DNA of 64,000 nt from assembly GCA_949710005.1 (NCBI GenBank), contig OX453282.1, positions 8,663,465 through 8,727,464 on the forward strand. Direction: 5' to 3'. This DNA comes from Ricordea florida. Its lineage: Eukaryota; Cnidaria; Anthozoa; Corallimorpharia; Ricordeidae. The notes below the pieces were generated by a model. The model was not told the DNA's origin, searched no databases, and saw only the letters and a program-made list of their open reading frames with translations. Positions 55,738-64,000 of this stretch are shown piece by piece. The translations under genes were made by a program, and so were the position numbers. How positions within the stretch are numbered: position 1 is the stretch's first letter; each line of letters starts with the position of its first letter.

Positions 55738-56218
55738 ATTACCTGGACTGCTCAGTCAGTGGCAACAGTTGGGTGGTGCAAAAGAGTTCTGTTGGAACAA
55801 ACGGAAATGGAGTAGGCGCAGTACCCTCTGAGAGCAGCGCCAGAAACGTTTTAAAACTGCCAGATGAAATAGTTGACAACGTGGTAAAAGAGGAAGGCTG
55901 GGCACAAGTAAAAGATGGCCGTTCACGCATGAGCATCTTCGAAGGAATAGGAAAGGATGCTAAACGACACCTCTTCTATACATCTGAGCACTGGTCTGGG
56001 TACTTCAACAGCGTCAGTGGTTTGTAACGACATGGGCCAGCAGGCGTCGTTTCCTCGTTGAGTGGAATCACCGGGACAATTCCAAAATGTGGAATTTTGC
56101 CGACATGGTGGTGGACGACAAAGGATTCCTGTTTGTGGTGCAGAAAGATGGTGCAAGCGGCAAGAAATGTCTTCACAAGTATGACCATGAAATCGCCTTG
56201 GAGGACAGGGCACCGTGA
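55738..56218 (+). pseudogene. Decayed partial paralogue of the 52960 gene
   Basis: From ACTGCTCAGTCAGTGG on, the translation aligns with the last ~150 residues of the neighbour (motifs GTNGNGVGAVPSESSARNVL, EEGWAQVKDGRSRMSIFEGI, FNSVSGL), diverging by about half. A stop follows at 56025 and the frame then shifts; the end (EWNHRDNSKMW, ADMVVDDKGF, KKCLHKYDHEI) is open to TGA at 56216-56218. The upstream two-thirds is missing. Much older than copies A and B. Confidence 0.78.
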
Positions 56219-56280
56219 GTTCAGGAAAAATATCAATCTTACAAAGCAAGTATCAGGCAACAAAATGTAACATATCATGA

Positions 56281-56679
56281 TTTACATGTTAAGGAAGATA
56301 AGAATAACGATTTATCATAACGCAAGTAGTAGAAGGGCAGTTGAAGTGCACTTCAGTTTCAGATGTGTACATTTCCGATGGACTACCCAAACCTGAGCAT
56401 ACAACAATTCAACAGGAAAAAAAAAGTCAGTTGCAATCCGTCGTTGCGTTGATTAAACTTGACCTGGTTTTAATACTATGGGAAAAAAAGTAAACCTCAC
56501 GCCTTCATGTTCGAGTGATGTTACCTTGGCATGAGGGGCATCAGATGCAAACAGATTGACCTACACAACCTACACTGCACAAATAGTAGTTAATCACGTG
56601 ACAATAACGCCAATATTACAAATGTTCATTTGGTGTTAGGCAAAGGCGCACAAGAGCTTTTAAGGCCCACACGACCGGA
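56281..56679. other. No gene recognised
   Basis: AT-rich sequence between the decayed paralogue and a SINE. No motif seen. Confidence 0.5.
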
Positions 56680-56930
56680 GCGTATCCCGGTTTCCATAGC
56701 ATGAAGCACCTGGGAGTATTATTACTGCCGCTGGATGGGATGCTAGTCCATCGTAGGGTCACCCCCAGCATTGTATCGCTGGTATCCATTTATACACCTG
56801 GGTGGAGAGAGACAGCGTGGAGTTAAGTTTCTTGTCTAAGGAAACAACACAGTGCCAGCACCAGGGCTCGAACTCCAAACCTCCTGCTCGGAAGTCCGAC
56901 ACGCTAACCACTACACTACTGTGCCTCCAC
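56680..56930 (-). mobile_element. tRNA-derived SINE, unexpanded form
   Basis: The reverse strand begins GGAGGCACAGTAGTGTAGTG, then TTAGCGTGTCGGAC and GAGTTCGAGCCC (A and B boxes), then one copy of the block that is multiplied at 8735-9960, and a tail with AGTAATAATACTCCCAGGT. It provides the parent structure for that minisatellite. Confidence 0.85.
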
Positions 56931-57089
56931 TTCATTTGGTGTTAGAATTTACAGAAAGCTCATAATAATAACAATAACAACTAATGATAATGATGATAAC
57001 ATTTCTAGAGAGGCTTCCTTGATGCGCCATGATCCATGTTATCTCGGATCACAACTCCAGACAGGATCATGCTAAAGGAACACACTCTT

Positions 57090-57345
57090 AGGGTGCGTTC
57101 GATTGGGAAATCCGGATTTCCCAATCGAACGCGAAATCCGAAAACGGATTTCACCTCCAAGAAATCCGTTCTAAGGGTGGATTTCAATTAGGAAATCCAA
57201 ATCCGGATTTTTTGGATTTCCCTTTTTGTCGTTCGATTGGGAAATCCGACTATCTTGGGTACGCATAATTAGCAAAAGATAGTCCGCTGTTCACGAGAAC
57301 AGTTTAGCAAACCCTTTTTCGGATTTCCCAACGCACCCTAAGTTT
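57090..57345. mobile_element. MITE with CTTAGGGTGCGTT ends
   Basis: CTTAGGGTGCGTTCGATTGG at the left and CCCAACGCACCCTAAG at the right are inverted. GGGAAATCCGGATTTCCC-type palindromes repeat inside. About 255 bp. Confidence 0.8.
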
Positions 57346-57522
57346 ATTGTATCGCACTATCTTAAAACGCTTAGTCCTCTAGTGCCTGTGGTATCATAAG
57401 CCTGATATAGCGTGTGTGTTCTGGGGTGTGCAGCTCTGACTGTTTACTGGGACCAACTACCACAGTACATGGCCTAACTACTGTGTTTAAAAAGAACAGC
57501 ACTCAAGTAAAGTAAATAAATC

Positions 57523-57528
57523 TTTATT
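57523..57528 (-). terminator. Poly(A) signal of the minus-strand gene
   Basis: AATAAA on the minus strand, about 40 nt after the stop codon at 57569-57567. Confidence 0.6.
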
Positions 57529-57566
57529 GAACGTTAAGGTGTATTTACAACTCCATTACGCGAGCG

Positions 57567-60500
57567 TCATATGTCGTGCATTATCTTGTTCACAGCGTCC
57601 CAGTCGATGTTGCTCACAACACTTCCGCTGCTTTCAGAAACATCGTCGCCCACGGTGGGCGACGGTTTGCCACTTGTGGTTTGAATCACATCAGGATCGT
57701 TAAAAAACGTTGCTGTTACATCCGCTGTGGCGATATTGGGTGGCATATCAGACAGCAGTGCGAGTAAAGTGTCGTTAAACTTGTCCGAAACACCGAAAAG
57801 TGAACTGAACGGTGCGAGTTTTGCGGTCCAGAAAAGTGTCTCCCAGCACTGAAACAGAGTGGATAGCCAAGGTCTCCTAGAAACAACAAAGAACAAAGAT
57901 TCATCTTGAGAACTCTTTTGCGGTTTCTAGACGAAAAATACAAAACAAAGTTCAAAAATAAATCTAACGAGGATTCAATAGAAATGAACAAGGCAAACTT
58001 TGAATGAAACAAAAAAGCCAAATACGAAAGATGAAGTAAAGAGAAGTCAAAGAATCCTTACGTGCTGGTTTTTACCAGTCGCCTCTCTGTACTGTGTGAA
58101 AGCAAGGTAGTGACGTGGTTAGCATGTGGGACCTCCAACGAGGAAGTAAGGAATTTGAGCCCTGACGAGGGCACTGTGTTGTTTCATTGCACAAGGAATT
58201 ACACACTGTCTCTCTCCACCCAGGTGGATAAATGGATACCAGTGATAAAATGAGAGTAATTTTGCGTTGTTTCCTTAGAAAAGAAACTTTACCCTACAAG
58301 GTCTTTCTCTACCAAGGTATATAAATGGGAACTGGCAAGATAATTCTAGCCTTAAAGTAACTTGCGATGTTTCATTAGACAAGAAACTAGTTGGATTACT
58401 TCAGACTACTAGAACTCGGTAACGTTTGTCATTTCGGGAAAAAACTCGAGGGCCACTATTTAGACTCGCCCAGTTAAGATTCCTAATGGACGTTCTATCG
58501 CAAAAGATTCTTTTTTGGACATGTCCGTTTCCGACAAAAACCAATTCAAAAACGAGAATATGTTATACGACAATATGTGCGTGTTCTAAGAATTCAAGGG
58601 CCAATGACATGGGGCGAAGGGTACAAAGACACGACACTTGAACCCTTTCCTTAATCTCCGTTTTACCTCGTCACTCCCCATTGTCTGGCTTCGCAGCTGT
58701 CTATATTTTCTATAGGATTTGCTCATCTTGTCTCGGACATGCAGCAGCCACATTAGTGCGTACAATTCACTGAACATCCGAAGGACGCTGGTTGTTGATG
58801 TTGGCAGTTTGCCATCATCGACCTTGGCCTCAGGTTTGTCGCTTTCTATCCCCTCGGCGTTGCCTGGGATTCCTTTTCCTTAAAATACAGGGGCACCCAT
58901 CGGAGGTGTTCCGCAAAAAAGGTGTTCCGCAGTACACATTCAGCTGGCTGGGAAATTTTTAATTGCTAGTGGCTTCTGCTGGGAATTACTGACTTTTTCA
59001 AGCATTTTAAGCCGAGCTGGCTGGGAAATACTTACTTTTTTTCTAGCATTTCCAGCCGAACAGAAGGAGCTGGCTAAAGGAACACTGGAGACTGATGACG
59101 AGTGAAAATGAACCCCTCCACCACTCCCTCGGTAGTGACAAAGTAATGACCGCTGGCTAAAGTTATCGCGTTTGCGGAAAAAACGGTTTTGGTCGCTTCT
59201 GTCTTCATACACGCGGGATTATGCAAGATCCAACGACATTTTGAGGGAATATATTTTGCATCTTCCTCATTTACATGTAAGATTAATTTTCCATTGTTTT
59301 TTGTCTGTATGCTGACGTTCTTGTGATGTTCGTCTACAGTTGAGACGAATTGAATGAGCTAACAACAGTATTTTCATTCACAGATTCTGCAGATTTGGGG
59401 TGCCAGTTCGGCTTCCCGCTCTCAGTTCTAGAGTCGACAGCGTGATTCTTCAAACAGAAGGCAAGTTTTTATCCTCTACTTTTACGGTAAAAATTGTATT
59501 ATTTCAGTTAATTTCTTTCGACAACTCCAGGCTGTAGAGGACAAGCATGTGCCAAAAAAAAAAAAAAAAATGTGCAACCTTCAACAAATTGTTAATTTCG
59601 TGTTTTCATTCCGAATTCAACAGTGGTTCAACACTGACAGATGTCTGAATTTGTTGGAAGTGGTGGTATATGCCTTAAAGTTGTAGTCAACTGCGCAAGC
59701 TTGGAAACAATTTTGTTATATTACCAGGCTAATTGTCAGTCGAGGGGCAATTTTGGCAGGGCACGAAGTTTGTCTGGCCAGACATTATTTTATAGTTGTG
59801 TTGTCTTATGGTTTTACGGCTATGCCAGTCCACTACAGTTTTACATGTGTCATCATTACTTTTAAATTATGTCTAATGATTCAGATTGGCATCATGAGCA
59901 CTGTTGTAGTGTAGATTTTTATATGCCCAACTGAGTGAAATTTACTTGTGTGAGATTGCTCCTTATCAATTTATCAGGACAGACCAACATGGACTAAGTA
60001 AAGTCCTCTGATTGAAATGCAACTAATCATCAGCTGTTTTGTGTGGGCTTGGGTACTCAATATGTGCAAATAAATATTTTCTCTGTTTATTAGTGTTTTT
60101 GTGTATTGTGTATGTTAGTAATTGTTATTATGACCAACATTGTACATTTTTTTACTTGGCAGATCTTTTACTACTCCTTTTTAATATCACCAATTTATCA
60201 TATCATCCTCTTATTATAACAAACAAGGTTGAGTTAGGCTTGTGACGATGAGCATTCATTGCTTGTTCATTCTTGTGACCCTCTCTCTTCCATCGGAATG
60301 AGTTAGGCTTGTGACGATGAGCATTCACTGTTCGTTCATTCTTGTGACCCTCTCTCTTCCATCAGAATGAGTTAGGCTTGTGACGATGACCACTCATTGC
60401 TTGTTCATTCTTGTGACCCTCTCTCTTCCATCAGGTTGAGTTAGGCTTGTGACGATGAGCACTCATTGCTTGTTCATTCTTGTGACCCTCTCTCTTCCAT

Positions 60501-63500
60501 CAGGTTGAGTTAGGCTTGTGACGATGAGCATTCATTGCTTGTTCATTCTTGTGACCCTCTCTCTTCCATCAGGTTGAGTTAGGCTTGTGACGATGAGCAT
60601 TCATTGCTTGTTCATTCTTGTGACCCTCTCTCTTCCATCAGGTTGAGTTAGGCTTGTGACGATGAGCATTCATTGCTTGTTCATTCTTGTGACCCTCTCT
60701 CTTCCATCGGAATGAGTTAGGCTTGTGACGATGAGCATTCACTGTTCGTTCATTCTTGTGACCCTCTCTCTTCCATCAGGTTGAGTTAGGCTTGTGACGA
60801 TGAGCACTCATTGCTTGTTCATTCTTGTGACCCTCTCTCTTCCATCAGGTTGAGTTAGGCTTGTGACGATGAGCATTCATTGCTTGTTCATTCTTGTGAC
60901 CCTCTCTCTTCCATCAGGTTGAGTTAGGCTTGTGACGATGAGCATTCATTGCTTGTTCATTCTTGTGACCCTCTCTCTTCCATCGGAATGAGTTAGGCTT
61001 GTGACGATGAGCATTCACTGTTCGTTCATTCTTGTGACCCTCTCTCTTCCATCAGGTTGAGTTAGGCTTGTGACGATGAGCACTCATTGCTTGTTCATTC
61101 TTGTGACCCTCTCTCTTCCATCAGGTTGAGTTAGGCTTGTGACGATGAGCATTCATTGCTTGTTCATTCTTGTGACCCTCTCTCTTCCATCAGGTTGAGT
61201 TAGGCTTGTGACGATGAGCATTCACTGTTTGTTCATTTTTGTGACCCTCTCTCTTCTATCGGGTGAAGGTATTTTTTTTTCTATGCGCCAACTCTTAAAT
61301 TTGCACTCACTGTATTTGAATGTTTGCATATTCAAGTCATTGAGATGAAGATGTTCGACAATTTGTTCAGCCGTGGTAACAATTTCATTTTGTAATAAAT
61401 TACTGACAATGACAAGTCTATTTAGTTGCGGCATTTAGCAGTCAGACATTTCTGGCTTAGTACCTGAAGCCCAGCTTGGTGACATTTTGCACCATGATAA
61501 GAAATGGATGTTACTACCTCAGCAGCTTTTTTTGACAAAGAAGTTTATACAAGTTCATGGCGAGGACTCAGTCAAACATTGAAATGGTTTGCAAAATTGA
61601 CAGTGTGACTGGAAAAGTCAAGTCAATGTAACAACCAACCATGAAATCTGTGAGAAACGAGCATACTCCCAAGGATAAAATCTTAGAACATTTTTGGAGA
61701 TTGAAGAGTAAAGTAAAACTGAATTGTATGTAATCTTTATGTAATCTTATGTAATGTTCATGCCAGCTACGAGACATTGTACCTCTTTTTTGCACACTCA
61801 CTGTTCCCTGTATGTCAGAATTACAAGAATCAGTTAATAAATGTTTGACAGTGAAAGGTAATTGTCTAATTGTTTAACTCATTAAATAATTTATTGTCCA
61901 TTAGCCTTTTTGCATAACAGCCAAGCAATCATGATTCCCACCATTTGTTTGGAGAAGTTTTAAAATATTAGCATTAGAATTATTAAGGCATTTTCTCATA
62001 CGCGGAAGTAAAATAACGGCAAAACTAAAGGAATACAGGACAAGCATGCGTTTTTCACTAATTAATGTCTTTTTCAAATGCTGGCTGGGAAAAAAATCAG
62101 CAGACAGTCAGCTGGCTGGGAATTTCCCTGGCAATGTAGCTGGGAAGTGGAACTTTTCTTACCATCCTGCTGGGAGTGCGGAACAGATATTTTTTTCCCA
62201 GCAACAGGAAAAAAATACTAAAAATGCCTTTAAAGTGTTTACTTATCATTGTGATGGGTTGAATATTGCATTTTGGGAAAATGTTTCGTTGGGTGCCCCT
62301 GAAAATAAAACGACTGAACTGTCTTGAAAAGCAAAGTCTCACCGATCAAAAAGATCGTTACACTCATGTTTACTAAAGGTGTTGACTTTGCAAACCTTTC
62401 AACTTAAAAAGTATTATATGTTACCTTTTTTCTGTGGCGAGGAAGCACTTCCTGCAGCTTTGTTAGACTTTGTTAGATTCAAAGCTGAATCCCTGGTCTG
62501 TGTACCCAACGAGTGACCCAGGAACAGGGAAATCAGGATCATTTCTGGTCGCTTGGTACCAGTCTCCCGGTGTACCATCTTACGCAAGGTGCTAGGCAGT
62601 TTGAAGCGTTCAGGAGCAAAAACGCTTTCTGAACTACCGATGACACTTCTGTTACACTACTTGAGGGCATTGCATTCTGTTTTGATGAAGTTCAATTATT
62701 AGTTTCATAGCTCACTTTGTATTTTGCATCCATACATTGAGGATACTACATGCCTGCGCGTGAATACGAATTTTATCTTCGAGTGTTCAACTCGAAGTCG
62801 AGATGAACACTTGAGCCATTCTGATGAAATTTTGACGAGACAAAGGCGCCGCTCTCAAAGAGGACGCTGAGAAAGGCACGATTTATTATGTAACCTTAGC
62901 AACGGTGACCTTTTCACGTGTGAAGATAACATGTTATTTTCACGTGTGAAGATAACATGTTATTTTCACGTGTGAAGATAACATGTTATTTTCACCTGTG
63001 AAGATATCATGTTTTCGCGCGAAAGCTCACCTTGTATTTCATTAGTTTTTCTGTAATAAATACATTTATTTCACGCTCCCTCGGGGCTTTTCAGTGAAGT
63101 TTAACAAATCACACTGACTATTTTCGCATAGAATCCAAACTGGTGGAAGGCGCACCAGTTGGCTATTTACAAGCGAGCGTGGTCGAGGATCTCAAACTCG
63201 GGATTACCGCATTACACATCCAGGTAGTGGTCAGGACGAGAATTGAACCCGGGACCCTGATGAGATTACAAGTCCAGCGCCCTCACATTCATTCAATTCA
63301 GCACCCTTCATTCAATTCATCATTGCAATGAACCTTTAGGCCTGATCCTGGGTTACTACTTATCAGGTTCTTACCAACCCCGCCCAGAATGACAGACCTT
63401 TATCATTAGTAGTACAGTGTACGACTACCCGGCGGAACGAGCTTATACATCGAAATACTCTGAATTTAAATTCTCGAAAGCTTGCATTCCTAGGCATGTA

Positions 63501-64000
63501 AATGAAAGCCAAATTCAATGCAGTGACAAGAAAAAAAGTGTTGCTCCCTCATCGCTCGCATTTTTTTTCGCCTAGGCGATGACAAGAGACAATGACACGC
63601 ATGACCCAGAGCACACTGTGTTCGCGCTTACTATACCCCAAGGCCGTGAATCAGGTGAAGTGGTGAAGTCGTATGCCTTATGTGACTAAGACGAATAATG
63701 GGATGTAGAAAGGCGACATTTATTTCAAATCCAAACGTTTGTTCACTAACTTTATATAATGTAAATTTTCAAATAAAAAAAACACTCACTCATTTCATAC
63801 TACGGTGTACGAAGAACGGCGAAGTACAGTATGATCAGCGGATCTTACGGACACAAAGAAATAATGGCAGCTTAATATCTCTTACCTTATTGTCGTTACG
63901 TGGTTGTGGACAATAAGATGGAGGGTAGGGAAGGCAGAATTCCTCAGGAACCTGAGTCCACTCAAAGAGGGCCACCAACCCTCTCAGATGATCCAGCAGC
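57567..64000 (-). CDS. Multi-exon minus-strand gene, 3' part, unrecognised
   Basis: Exons read on the minus strand: 64000 (edge)-63886, about 62648-62425, 58878-58667 and 57848-57567 (stop TGA). The last three join in phase (phase 1, then phase 0). The edge exon ends in phase 0 (AATAAG/gtaag), while the 62648 exon needs two incoming bases, so an exon in 62650-63885 is missing from this model. Segments include HLRGLVALFEWTQVPEEF, then FKLPSTLRKMVHRETGTKRP, a Ser/Lys-rich linker (SASSPQKKGKGIPG), SELYALMWLLHVRDKMSKSY, and a C-terminus ending DWDAVNKIMHDI. It looks soluble and helical. The acceptor of the last exon is taken as ctctgtttcag (57849) because it keeps the frame; tctag at 57890 does not. 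I do not recognise the family. Confidence 0.6.
58098..58400 (+). mobile_element. tRNA-derived SINE, plus orientation
   Basis: AAGGTAGTGACGTGGTTAGC, AATTTGAGCCCTGACG, TGTGTTGTTTCATTGCAC and CTGTCTCTCTCCACCCAGGT, then a diverged second copy of the internal block: the same family as 56680-56930. It lies in the last intron of the minus-strand gene. Confidence 0.78.
58888..62301. mobile_element. 3.4-kb DNA transposon, non-autonomous, 6-bp duplication
   Basis: Terminal inverted repeats CAGGGGCACCCA (58888-58899) and TGGGTGCCCCTG (62290-62301), flanked by AAAATA on both sides (58882-58887, 62302-62307). Subterminal regions share GCTGGCTGGGAA motifs in opposite orientations. No transposase frame was recognised. 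CAGGG termini recall hAT, but hAT elements duplicate 8 bp, so the superfamily is left open. It fills nearly all of an intron of the minus-strand gene. Confidence 0.82.
60227..61262 (+). repeat. 69-bp minisatellite inside the transposon
   Basis: Fifteen near-identical 69-bp units: GAGTTAGGCTTGTGACGATG, AGCATTCATTGCTTGTTCAT, TCTTGTGACCCTCTCTCTTC, CATCAGGTT. A CATCGGAAT variant recurs every few units within longer matching blocks, showing amplification of multi-unit segments. Confidence 0.93.
62911..63014 (+). repeat. 26-bp tandem repeat, four units
   Basis: TTTTCACGTGTGAAGATAAC plus ATGTTA repeated four times, each with a CACGTG E-box core within a TTCACGTGTGAA palindrome. Confidence 0.88.
63140..63300 (-). 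mobile_element. tRNA-like SINE remnant
   Basis: The reverse strand has CGGGTTCAATTCTCG (B box-like) and GGCGCTGGACTTGTAATCTC. Too degraded to be a tRNA gene. Confidence 0.5.

Overview
This is animal nuclear DNA, almost certainly from an anthozoan cnidarian, most likely a stony coral. Genes are split into short exons by phase-consistent GT-AG introns. Introns and intergenic DNA are packed with tRNA-derived SINEs, foldback MITEs and minisatellites, and one locus looks like a coral skeletal-matrix gene. No bacterial operons, CRISPR arrays or viral genes were seen. Species and chromosome cannot be determined from the sequence.

Layout. (1) 1436-13211, + strand: the last eight coding exons of FAF1 (end of the UAS domain, coiled coil, UBX domain). 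Its introns hold a ~107-bp tandem repeat, three copies of a Harbinger-type MITE with TTA/TAA target duplications, a palindromic MITE ending 26 bp before an exon, and a SINE expanded internally into a ~94-bp minisatellite. (2) 14530-19090: no gene seen; a ~176-bp satellite, foldback elements and a G-rich repeat. (3) 20545-22003, +: a candidate three-exon gene for a 63-residue protein. (4) 23590-30400: tandem repeats, three related hairpins in tandem, an E2F/NRF1-like motif cluster, and two poorly supported minus-strand gene fragments. (5) 32750-43572, +: an eight-exon gene for a secreted protein of about 1329 residues: signal peptide, acidic linker, Cys module, ~890-residue Thr-rich mucin-like block, second Cys module, then a Lys-rich to Asp/Glu/Ser/Thr-rich tail. 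(6) 44372-45490: a patchwork of duplicated pieces of this gene's last intron and of the 3' end of the next gene. (7) 46764-48932: a tandem array of a ~110-bp foldback unit interrupted by the fourth Harbinger MITE. (8) 49886-52916: a ~3-kb foldback element with arms of about 0.9 kb. (9) 52941-54845, +: a secreted protein gene (possibly cephalotoxin-like) whose reading frame is broken by one base near its 3' end, followed by a decayed partial paralogue at 55738-56218. (10) 57567-64000, - strand: the 3' part of a multi-exon gene I do not recognise. One of its introns holds a 3.4-kb DNA transposon with 6-bp target duplications, which itself carries a 69-bp minisatellite.

How the parts relate. FAF1 and the minus-strand gene at the right edge look like ordinary cellular genes. 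The mucin/acidic gene and its neighbour both encode secreted proteins and have exchanged 3' sequence by local duplication, so they form a small rearranging secreted-protein cluster. A recurring theme is transposon ends lying 10-26 bp from 3' splice sites, seen at four exons in three or four different genes.
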